Shown: positions 1-9,349 of the stretch, piece by piece | Layout of the letters: the number at the start of each line of letters is the position of its first letter | Numbering within the stretch: the stretch's first letter is position 1 | Source of the DNA: Syngnathus acus | Taxonomy: Eukaryota; Chordata; Actinopteri; Syngnathiformes; Syngnathidae | NCBI RefSeq assembly: GCF_901709675.1 | Contig: NC_051088.1 | Location: 14,921,693 to 14,985,692, forward strand | Direction of reading: 5' to 3' | DNA length: 64,000 nucleotides | Position numbers and translations under genes: made by a program | Notes under the pieces: generated by a model | What the model saw: the letters and a program-made list of their open reading frames with translations, nothing else | Database searches by the model: none | What the model was told of the DNA's origin: nothing

Positions 1-3000
1 CTGTCCAGTCGACACAGAACACTTTATCTTTATGGGCTGCCAAGTCATACAGAGGAGCTTTGCAGCTACAAGATAAAATAGAAGCAATTAAAACCACACT
101 TGTATTCAAGCCATGCAGTATACTTGGACATTGAGGTGCACATTGTGACAGACCTGGCGTTTTCTAATTATTTATATCTGCATCACATCATAACAGACAG
201 GTACGAAGCGTTTTTGCAATTTGCAGTTAGTGCTGCCGCACACAGCCAAACATGACTGATGTGGATCACCGCAAAAAATAAATGAATAGTTGCCGCATTG
301 TCCCCGCAAACCAGACAATTGAGGACTGCACAACTACCGACACGCAACGACAAAAACTGCCATTCTGTACTGGGCTTTGAGGCTCCACATACATTATGCA
401 ATACCTTCAATTCATAAATGTTCATAAATATATTACTATATTACATACGTATTGTATTTTTATTATTATCAAAACAGAATGCAATTAAACAAGGGAAGAT
501 TAACAATTGATAAAAAATACACTCCCAAAGTTATACAATAATAATTCCACTAATTCAGACCTTCTGATGTCCCACAGTTTGACCAGGTTGTCCAGCGATC
601 CGGAAACCAACTGGTGCTCGTGTGACGGGGACCACTTGACAGCGGTGACCCAGCCAGTGTGGGAGGTCAGCGACAGCAACACCAGTGAGCCATCTGAAAG
701 AGGCACAGTGGGTTGAGTTTTTTTACAAAGATGTGGAGATTTGCCTGCCGCCGTACAAAAGGTGGCAAAACCTTTGGTGCGTGGGTCCCACAGCCTGATG
801 TGTCTGTCTGTGCTGCCGGATGCCAGCCGACGACACAAAGGAGAGTAGGAAATGCTGTTGAACACTTTAGTGCCCGTCTGTGAATGACACCGTTTCATTG
901 CAACGTTGTCCAAAAACTCAGATTCAATCACAGGAGTTGAAGTCTAAGATAGAACTGGAGTAACTACCAGGGTTGTTTTCATCTCTCCCGTCTCCACATC
1001 CCACAAACGGATGGTGTGGTCCCAGGATGAACTGCAAATCTCCTCGCTGTCACACCACAGCACTGAAGAAATAGCCTCGCTGTGCCCAGATAACGTCATA
1101 AGAGGCGTCTGTGTGAGGACGGAAGAATGTTTAAGGGCCATGTCAGCTTCGGCAAAACCAAATTGTGAAGGCCGTGTACTTGCCCGAGTAAGGCCCATCT
1201 GCTGGGTCTTCTGTTTCTTCCGTGGCCTGTCCGAGGGCTCCTCGACCTCATCTGCTTCATCAGAGGGAACTGGAAAAGCAAGCAAGTCTTGAAGCATGAA
1301 ATCTGGCTTATTTAAATTTATTGACTCTCTAGTAGTGGTGTCAGTTAATCGAGTTATTAACTTGATTCATCCAACTCTCTTTTAATGCCACCAATGTTTT
1401 TAATTGCACGATTAAGGCCTAATACAATTTGTACTCTTTTCGCATACTGTTGCTGCAGAAAAACTACAACAGCTTACTGGATCTTGCGAGACCTGAAATA
1501 AACATCAGGCACGCCACACTGGTGACACTAGTCTGGGCTTGAGATTTCCTTCCATTTTTAAAAAAATAAAAGCATCATATGTTCTTCATATTAAGGGTAT
1601 CAAAATTTGCTCAAATAATGGGATTTTTTACAATGACTAACTATGAGTTAACAATACAAAAACTGTGATTAATCGTGATTAAATAATTTTATGGCTTGAC
1701 AGCACTAGTCTCTAGAGAATGATACCTGCTGACCATATCTTCAACATTTTGTCCCAGGAGCCGCTGCAGAACTGGAAGGAAGAAGCAAGAATGAAAACCA
1801 GCTTCTGCTTTTTCACATTCTTCTCGGCATCTGGGCTGTACCTTTGAACCAGTGGGGTCCGCGGCCACCGTGTCAACGCTCCCCGTGTGTCCCCGGCAGC
1901 AGTGCCTGGCCACTATGTTGTTCTTCTCAGAGTTCCATTCCCACAAGAGGATGGTTTGGTCAAGCGAGGCAGTCAGAAGCAGACAAGTCAGGCCATCTGC
2001 ACAAACATTTTTTTCCTCACTCAGCATGGAAATTTAAAGACAAGCCTTGATCAATGAAGCCCAAATTGTTCTGCATTACATTAGAAATTGTGAACGTAGT
2101 TATTCGAGTAATTGCATTCAAAATTAAAATGATTAAAAAATTCTACGAGAAAAATTCTACCCTTCTTAACCCAGGCGACATCTTTGACGACATCAGTGTG
2201 TCCGACCACTTTAGTCATAGTCTTGCCCTCCAAGGACCAGATACTGGCAGTCTTGTCATAAGACCCAGTCAGGATCCTGCCAAAATACAAGGAAAAAAAC
2301 AATTATTCTTTTAAAACGCTGTTTGGAAGCCAGGACTTATCAGTATCTATCATCTCACCACTCAGCATCTGCATCTACAGAACTAATCCAGTCATCGTGC
2401 ATCATACACTCCTCGGGTTGTGGCGCCGTGATCCGCTCCACATATTCAATCTCCACAACATCTTCCTGCAACACACACACATACCTAAACATTAGAGCTT
2501 GAACTGAATGAGGGCAGACCATATCAAGCATCGAAGCTCAGCCAGACCGTTGATATTCCTTCCGTTTCCATGTGATTGAGAAGTGACGTTCGAAGGAATT
2601 GGCCCCTGACCAGGAAGTCAAAGTCCACCTTGCTATGAGATCCTGTGGTGGAGAAAACCCACAAAAGTATTTAAACACAGATTCAAAATTCCCTATACAT
2701 CAGAAACACTCAATCATAGTGAAAATATAGCAAAAGAATTGAGGTCTTATTATAAAGTGGCCTTTATACCTCTACAGTGATAATCCTCTTCAATGTATCT
2801 CCTTCAGTTTATACAATTTATTCAATCTTTGGATGTGATTTTGGCAAGTCCGACACACTGATTTGATAACTACAGTGTAATAAGTGCACATGATAATAAT
2901 AAGTGGTTATAAAATACTAAAGCAATGTTTAATGAGGTTTGATTGTTTTAGTCGTTTAAGAGGACATGGGCATCTTACTGACTCAGTCATGTGGAATGGC

Positions 3001-3560
3001 TGTCAAAAGCAGACCAAGGCAAAAATGTCCACCCCGCCACAATACTTCTATATTTTGCTATTTGCAGTTATTTTAATAAGCAGCAGGGCTTGGCTAGTAT
3101 GAATTTTAAAATCGTAACATCTACTTTAAAAAAAGTAACATGAAGTTTAGAGGAAAACCTGCACTTTCCTTAAGACGCTGAGAGTTTTAATGACCATAGC
3201 AGTACTGTATAAAATGAAAAATGATCAAACCATTCTTGGCCTGCAGTAGCTTGTTGATGACATTGCTGAGATCATGGACTTCTGAAGTGGCTGGGATGGA
3301 GAATGGAACATCATCTATTATGTACCTACAACGAGACATTTTGTTAGACCCAAGACATGCAATATACAGTAGTAAACATCAATAGAGGCAACAGTAGAAC
3401 GTAGCGGCTTTAGTGAGAACACATTTCCCACCTATATATTAATTTACTGTACTACATTACTGTAAGTTAGCTATCGGGCTAGGTATGGTGTTTTAATAGC
3501 ATGTTTTATATTCTCTTACCTTGGGTTTTCTGTGTAAAATCTAGCTTGTAACTGCGACAT
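1..3560 (-). CDS. wdr12: WDR12 ribosome biogenesis protein (3' end outside window)
   Basis: WDR12 (yeast Ytm1) is the nucleolar WD40 subunit of the PeBoW complex with PES1 and BOP1, needed for 28S/5.8S maturation and 60S assembly. Coding exons, 5' to 3' on the minus strand: 3560-3520 (ATG at 3558-3560), 3325-3231, 2642-2548, 2465-2359, 2276-2161, 1996-1842, 1771-1726, 1269-1184, 1108-968, 877-772, 693-561, 65-1. All joins keep frame. The N-terminal NLE domain begins [17 protein letters not shown] repeats follow with typical [17 protein letters not shown] and [14 protein letters not shown] segments. The visible part is about 395 codons and the human protein is 423 aa, so about 28 C-terminal residues lie before the window start. 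One intron (1183-1109) is a 75-nt GC-AG intron. Identity is firm because residue order matches human WDR12 throughout; exon ends are inferred from splice sites and that match. Confidence 0.95.
1109..1183 (-). other. wdr12: 75-nt GC-AG intron in WDR12, open in frame
   Basis: Donor CGG|GCAAGT at 1184/1183 and acceptor CACACAG|ACG at 1109/1108. Removing it joins GLTR to TPLMTLSGH, exactly the human arrangement. Its 75 nt carry no stop in the WDR12 frame, so retention would add 25 residues before a WD repeat. Confidence 0.75.
1335..1690. repeat. Dispersed repeat copy inside a WDR12 intron
   Basis: This segment fills most of the WDR12 intron 1725-1270. It shares blocks with 47413-47955 in the same orientation, for example GGATCTTGCGAGA, CACGCCACACTGGTGACAC and GGGATTTTTTACAA. 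The ends carry TTAATCG-type motifs common in fish non-autonomous DNA transposons. The family name is not determined; the shared blocks are seen directly. Confidence 0.65.
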
Positions 3561-4801
3561 TATTAGAACTTATATGTATGTAGTCAACGAACATCAATTT
3601 AAAACAGGACGCCAAGCGTGCTCGTTAATAACATTCTTCGGAGTAAACGTGCAGCACACATGCCATGTGGTAGCGAGCAGGAAAAGCAACAGAGTTCAGA
3701 GCAATCGATGCACTACGTAGTCGTCCATCCCGAAGTGCATTGTGGGAAAGGATACCCGATTAAGTGATTTCTAGCCACAATTTTGATTATAAACCACTAA
3801 GGATTTATTTGACAAAGTTTTGCTTGTATTGTGACTTCTGTTTTCTTTCTTCTGTGAGTCAATTGAATGTCTGTTTAGAGCACAAGAAATAATGGAATTG
3901 TGGCTATTAGGGGGAAAAAGGAAAATGTCTTCATTGATAAATAACCAAGCAGATAGGCAAACCATTTTAATTTGAAAAAAGATTTAAATACATTTCTAAA
4001 AGAATAGATTAAATTTGTCCTAAATTTGGTACAAATCCAAAGTGAAATAGATACAGTAAATTCAAAGATTGTTTTAAAATAAAATCCAATGGAAATACCT
4101 TTAATTAGTATAGACTTCTTTACAGAGAAGCCATTGTCACTGGATTGAAAGATCACATTGAAATCATATTTATTGCATTGTTCCAAAAAAATTCAAGTCT
4201 AACTTTGAGTCAAATCATTTGGCCTTATATCGCTACAAATCTGTAAAAATAAAAACGTCACTCCCCTAGCAGCAGATGTGTTGGACAATTCACCTACTGA
4301 TCACTCGCCACTGTTAACACATCAATGTGTTTGGAGGAATGCTTTGCTTTCTCCAGTAGGAGAGCTGATTTGAGCTACCTTGGACAAAAACATGTTGTAG
4401 TATGTAAAAGATGGCAGAGCCTCACCTTTCAGCAAGATCATCTTAAACAGTATACAGCCAGAGCTAACTTATGTCTCACAACAATGATTTCAAGTACTGA
4501 GAAAGAAATGAGGAGACAACACCGTCTTACTGCAATGCATTTATTGTGATTGCAGTCTTCCACTTGGTTGTTTAGTCTTGAATTTATATTTGATACAGAT
4601 GTTCAAATACTATAAAGAAATCTTAAATTGATGTCATTGAAATTAATCACATTTTACTTTTTCAGTCTAGACAAAGTTCTGTGAGACAAATCATTTTAAA
4701 AATGAGACGGCGTTACAATGATATCTTCAGGGACTAAATACAGCTTTAATCCCTTAAAAAACATGATGGAAAGAAAAACACTCAAATATACACTGTTCTT
4801 T
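3561..4801. promoter_or_regulatory. WDR12 upstream region and NOP58 3' flank
   Basis: This is the 1.24 kb between the WDR12 start codon and the NOP58 stop codon, both genes on the minus strand. Near WDR12 the sequence GCATTGTGGGA (3737-3747) resembles the ZNF143/GFY-type element of many housekeeping promoters. ATTAAA on the minus strand (plus-strand TTTAAT, 4743-4748) and AATAAA (plus-strand TTTATT, near 4540) are possible NOP58 poly(A) signals. No further gene is seen; 3770-4300 is plain AT-rich sequence. Confidence 0.4.
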
Positions 4802-7800
4802 TCAATCTTCCTTCTCGTCCTTGATCTTTTTCTTCTTTTTCTTCTTTGGTGGCTGAAGATGAAAAGTTGGCAATGAGAAAAAAAAACAATTCAAGTGAAA
4901 AAGCAGTTCTGATCACAAGTTGTACCTCCGTCACCTCAGCACTCTCTTCCTCCACTTGTGGCTCTTCAGCACTATCTTTCTTCTTTTTTTTCTTTTTCTT
5001 GGGGGTGTCTTCAGTGGCAGCTGTGGACGTTTCACCTTCTTCCTCTGTTAGACATTCGAATTGCATTTGAAAAAACATGCAAGTGAAATTCAGATAATAA
5101 AAAAAGCAGCCATTCAATCACATTGCATTTTGCCCTTACACTTCACCCACCTGTTGCTGCTTGGCGTTCCTTTTTGGGCTTTTTGACTTTCAACGCAGGG
5201 TCCTTTTCCTCCTTCTCCATCTCTTCAAATTTCCTCTTCTTTGAAGTGGAGGGGATTAAAGAATCCCCAGATGGGTCATATAATCTCACTTCACTGTTTT
5301 TTTTGGAGAGGTAGGAGGAAGTGAGAAGATTTCCTCGGTTAGTCATGTTGTTTGGAGAAAATGCGAAAAGTTTTGACGAATCAAGGATTTACCTCTTGTG
5401 CATATATTTGTCGGCCTGGGCTTTAACTCTTCCCGATCCACTGATTCGTCGAATCTGAAGAATATCAGTCGTTAATGTAGAAAAGATGTCAGGCACTTGT
5501 AAAGTCAAAAGATTTAACAATGAACTCATTCGTTAAAAATATAGGCCCAAAATATAAAAAGACAACAAATGACGACCAGATCCGATAAGATTTAGCCAAG
5601 ATTATCGATTAATTCTTAATTCTATGCATAAAACTTCTACTTGGCCGTTACATTTAAAACCATTTTACGTTTTTTTGTTTAAAAAATGTTGCTCATGAGA
5701 GCAAAAAATATTCTTTAGGTGTTACTGGAAAAAGAAATTGAGAATTACTTCTTGAATGGGAGGATGCCAACAAAACAAGCAATCAAATAAATCCTGCTTG
5801 TAGGGGACGTTTGGACTTACCCCTCTCTCCTCTAAGTGCCGTAACCTGGCCTCCACTTTGGCTCGGTTTGCCACACTCATTTCTGCATTTGTGTCCTCCC
5901 CGAGGGCATCATAGCGGACGGCAAGGGATGTTTTGGCTGCTAACATTCTGGAGATCTGGACAAAAAAAGAAATTCATGTCAAAGCAACCAAGTTTAATGC
6001 TTCGGGCAGTTTAGTGTTACTGTACCTTGCCCTTGTTCTTGGCACTGGTCTGGCCCACAAGAGAGGCATGGTAAAGGAGACCGTACTTGGGCGTGTCTTT
6101 GCGGGTCTTAAGCGCTCGGAACAGTGCCTTTTCTGCCCCCAGAATTTGAACTGTGGAGGCTGGGTGCTTTGCCAGATTCAATAGCGAACCTGGGAGACAA
6201 AAAGTCAAAGTGAGCAAGGCGCCTGGCTCTTAAGCCAAACTTCAAATTGGATCACTTTGAAAGCTCAGTGGAGGTAGTGACTGAAAACCATCAGAAATGT
6301 TTCAGTTTGAAGCGACATAGTGTCATTGTCATCAGTGCTCGAGCTTGCTTAAGTGTTGAAATTGGACAACGTCTCACCGGCATGCGAGATGAGACGAGCG
6401 CCAACCAGCTCGCCCACCATCACCGTCAGATTGGGGGCGATCGCCATCATCCGGTTCTTCAGGTAGTCGTATAGCTGAGCGCGGTAATCAGAAATTTCTA
6501 TCACCTGCAAAAAAAAAAGAGAGCGGTATTCAGAAATTTCTACCGCCTGCAAAAAACTGAGATTTACAGCTAAAGAAACCATTCAGAAGAGGTAGTGACT
6601 GAAAAACCCACAGTTTTTTTTTTTCAGGAAAAAGACATTTAGTGTCATCATCATCACCATGGCGGCAAAAATCCCAACGATCCGAATATTGCGGCGGGAC
6701 ATGTACCTGCTCGCAAAGGTGGCGGATATTATTGATGTCTTGCTCGGACACTTCAGTCCCCATGGAGATCTCGGCTGCCAGCTTCACCTCCGTCTCTATT
6801 TCCTCTGGGATCAGGTCCGATAGGTCGCTGCCGGCTACGTTGGTGCGGTCGCCAATTTTGGAGACTGTCTTACAGTAGGCCAAGTTGTCAGTGATGACCT
6901 TGCCAAGCTCAGGGAAGTGCCAGCCGTACCACTCTCTGCAGCGCATGATGTAATTGTTCAATTCCTTATCCAGGTCGTCCAGCAGAGCTGCAAAGAGCCA
7001 AAGCCAACGTGATCAAGACTTTGTGTTTCTAGCAAGCTAAACTGCTCTGTGCTACTTGGTGGAAATTCAAATTGAATATTCAACTCCAATCAAACTTACA
7101 TATGGCCTGCACGATCATGGTGTCCACCTTGTCAGGGCTGAACTTAAGCTTGTAGCGGGACAGACTAGAAAAAACACAAGCAAACAAACCTATCCAGTAA
7201 AAATACAGTGAGGAACACAGCTCAAGACAAAACATAACTTTTGGCTTTCCCATGAGGGAAACAGCTGCCTCAGTGGTAGTGACGAATGCTGAGAAAAATC
7301 TACAGGGGGTTTCAGACAGCAATGTGTAATCATAGACAGCGGTTGACAAAACGACACCAAAAGCGCACCGGCGCCCACCTGTGAGCCAAGCCGAGGGACA
7401 TGGCGCTCATCTCTCGGGGAGGAAGTCCCGAGATTAGGCCCTCCATCTGGCTCCTGATGCACCTCATAAGTTCTGCAACAGCAGGGCTGTGGATGCAACT
7501 AAGGTCCAGCTTTTCCTAAAATTCGAGGGAAATGCAATTTTTACAAATCATGTTGCAATTCATGACTATTACACATTTGTGGATGAATCACTTACTTTGA
7601 TGACGCCACCAAGTTTTGCGTCACTGATGGCCAGCTGTTCATGGGCATCCTTTGCAACCATCTTCTTCAGCACTTTCTTCAAAGTTTTACTCACTTTACC
7701 CTCGACTAGTGCAGTGGCAGCTGAGTGGGCAAAGTAAACAAAATGTATAACTGAAATATGTACAGGGTTTTTGAAAACAAAGTCTTATTGCCAACTCTCT

Positions 7801-8926
7801 GACTACTCAATTACATCATGTGGGAAAATGTGCAGTTTGTGGTCTCAGTGGTAATGACAAAATTGCACTAAGAAACAAATTAAAGAAACTTTAAAAACAA
7901 TGCAATCACAAAAAGATGTACTTCACCATTAACTCAGAAATGTATTTAATGATTCACAAACGATACATGCGACAAGCTTTATGATCTTAACACGGAGTGT
8001 CAATTACCTGCTAAGGCCTCCGTCGTGTCCTGGAACTTCTCGAAGTGTTTTAGTTTAAGGCTGAAAAACAGTAAAAGATAAGTGAAAAAATGATTGCAAT
8101 TACCATGACAAACAAAAAAAATAAAGAAATGTCAGCAGCAGAAAGTACAAATAACAAAAAAGCATTCATTATACAGTGACACCTTGTCTTGTTATGAATG
8201 ACCCACTTTAGAGTTTTGAGATGAGGCATCACTTGATTTTTTTGGGTTATTTGAATTTTATAGTGTCCCACGGGACACTGTCCGGTGAGATTCATTATAA
8301 CGTGCAAACATGAGGGATGGAAACACTGCATAACGTGCAATAATAAGGAAAAACTGCATTCCATATGCTATATACTTACATTTTATTTGCTTTTTCAGGA
8401 GTCTCAAACTCCTTGTACAAACTGTCGACCTGCTGGAGTTTGGATTCATCAAGAACCTAAAAAAGAAGCAGACTTGTAAGGACTCATAATGCACCTCTCA
8501 GGCTGGCACTACATACAAGCTTTTGTTACAAAAATAAAATAAAATAATGCGTCTACAGCAAAAACTAACACGTGAAATGATTGACGGAACCAAATCAACT
8601 TAAGTTGCGGTTCGGCCACATGGGCTCACCCACGTGGTTGCAAGGCCTGCAGACAGCCCATTGAAAACTTTTTATCAAATTACATATAAATATATAATAT
8701 ATATGTATGGAGTCCAGGGGCGGATTGCAGGCGTACAGATAACAGAATATCAGATACAAGACACATATTAAAAGACGAAATCGACGCTACAAATAATCTC
8801 GGCAACTAGCGAAAATGCTAATGTTAGCCAACACACGTCGCTACACGCCTTAAGATAGAAAAGAAAGATTTCAAGACGTACTTTAAAAATGGCATAGCCA
8901 GCAGCGGTCTCAAACAAGACGAGCAT
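4802..8926 (-). CDS. nop58: NOP58, core box C/D snoRNP protein
   Basis: NOP58 is a core protein of box C/D snoRNPs with NOP56, fibrillarin and SNU13; these direct rRNA 2'-O-methylation in the nucleolus. Coding exons (minus): 8926-8882, 8456-8380, 8060-8008, 7720-7596, 7515-7379, 7164-7100, 6987-6707, 6504-6378, 6189-6026, 5955-5821, 5454-5393, 5293-5151, 5044-4926, 4852-4802 (stop 4804-4802). They sum to 1,584 nt, 527 aa; human NOP58 is 529 aa. Visible parts: NOP5NT domain (starts [15 protein letters not shown]), NOSIC region from about residue 155 ([17 protein letters not shown]), Nop domain about 245-400 ([33 protein letters not shown]), and a lysine-rich KKKKKK/acidic tail. Introns host C/D snoRNA candidates. 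The 5' end of exon 8 is duplicated (6546-6505), giving an alternative in-frame acceptor. Identity is certain; exon ends are inferred from splice sites. Confidence 0.97.
6260..6341 (-). ncRNA. snord11: Box C/D snoRNA, SNORD11-like (copy 1), NOP58 intron
   Basis: It lies in the intron between exons 8 and 9 of NOP58. On the minus strand, box C TGATGA is at 6334-6329 and box D CTGA at 6268-6265. The flanks can pair weakly (GAGC with GCTT). The element just upstream of box D is complementary to GAGGTAGTGAC (plus strand from 6271), which matches the 18S rRNA segment GGGGAGGUAGUGACGAAAAA. The D+5 rule points to the first G of GGUA, the residue known as G509 in human 18S, target of SNORD11. Human NOP58 also hosts SNORD11, SNORD11B and SNORD70. 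Exact ends are not fixed. Confidence 0.75.
6505..6546 (-). repeat. nop58: 42-nt tandem duplication at the NOP58 exon 8 acceptor
   Basis: The exon 8 start (after TTTGCAG, first base 6504) is preceded by a near copy also ending in TTTTTTGCAG, with possible exon start 6546. The two starts differ by 42 nt and the interval is open, encoding 14 residues ([14 protein letters not shown]) ahead of the normal [10 protein letters not shown]. Use of the upstream acceptor would insert a second EISEYR-like motif. The downstream acceptor gives the conserved protein. Confidence 0.8.
6579..6660 (-). ncRNA. Box C/D snoRNA, SNORD11-like (copy 2), NOP58 intron
   Basis: It lies in the intron between exons 7 and 8. 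Box C TGATGA is repeated in overlapping registers within 6656-6645, and box D CTGA is at 6586-6583. CCAT before box C can pair with ATGG after box D. The guide upstream of box D is complementary to GAGGTAGTGAC (plus strand from 6589), the same 18S site as copy 1. It is a likely counterpart of human SNORD11B. Box C register and exact ends are uncertain. Confidence 0.7.
7264..7340 (-). ncRNA. snord70: Box C/D snoRNA, SNORD70-like, NOP58 intron
   Basis: It lies in the intron between exons 5 and 6. Box C is ATGATTA (7333-7327, one base off consensus) and box D CTGA is at 7273-7270. A six-pair terminal stem is visible, GCTGTC with GGCAGC. The guide upstream of box D is complementary to GGTAGTGACGAA (7275-7286), a 12-nt perfect match to 18S rRNA. 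D+5 selects the A of GGUA, three bases from the SNORD11 site, agreeing with the known SNORD70 target A512. About 77 nt. Confidence 0.8.
7845..7930 (-). ncRNA. Possible decayed SNORD70-like copy, NOP58 intron
   Basis: In the intron between exons 3 and 4, box D CTGA (7848-7845) is preceded by a guide complementary to GGTAATGACAAA. This pairs with the 18S sequence GGUAGUGACGAA throughout if two G-U pairs are allowed. No consensus box C or terminal stem was found: ATGGTGA near 7929-7923 is one base off, and no stem forms. It may be a pseudogene of SNORD70. Confidence 0.35.
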
Positions 8927-9349
8927 TTTCGCAGCAAGGCGTGGATCGCTCCTTGATTTTTCTAAGGTCTGGCTTCTCTTTGAAGAATTTCCATACAAGT
9001 TTTGTGCAGTTCCAAGCAAACGCTACTCGACCGCACGTATCAGCCACGCTTTGCTGTTTCTTCTTTGGGTAACTAAAACACGCAGGCGTGGAAGAAAGTC
9101 AATACTTGACTGCCCTCCTCAGGACAATGATGTAATTGAACATTGACGTTCTTGTCCATTTGCCAACTCGCTATACAGAACAGAAGTTCTACCAATAGGT
9201 GGCGGTAGCACATCTCAACGCTAATCGCCAACTGCCACATACCGAGTGAAGAAGGTCAAAGCAAAACAGCACATGTGAGACCAGGGCAAGACGCGGACTG
9301 TAGCATTTATTTTCATTTTAATCCCTAAACAAGACCTCGAGTGTGAAGT
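8927..9349. promoter_or_regulatory. Shared divergent promoter of NOP58 and NUFIP1
   Basis: Only 423 bp separate the two start codons, which face away from each other, so 5' UTRs and a bidirectional promoter must lie here. A CCAAT box is at 9192-9196, next to a GGTGGCGGTAG motif. No TATA box is obvious, as expected for housekeeping promoters. Both genes act in box C/D snoRNP biogenesis. Confidence 0.65.

Noticed and set aside
500-770. Continuous WDR12 reading from 877 down through 561 as one exon
   Set aside because: The stretch 771-694 inserts unrelated residues, while splicing at AAAG|GTTTTG and CTTTCAG restores the human order RTKDGSLV.
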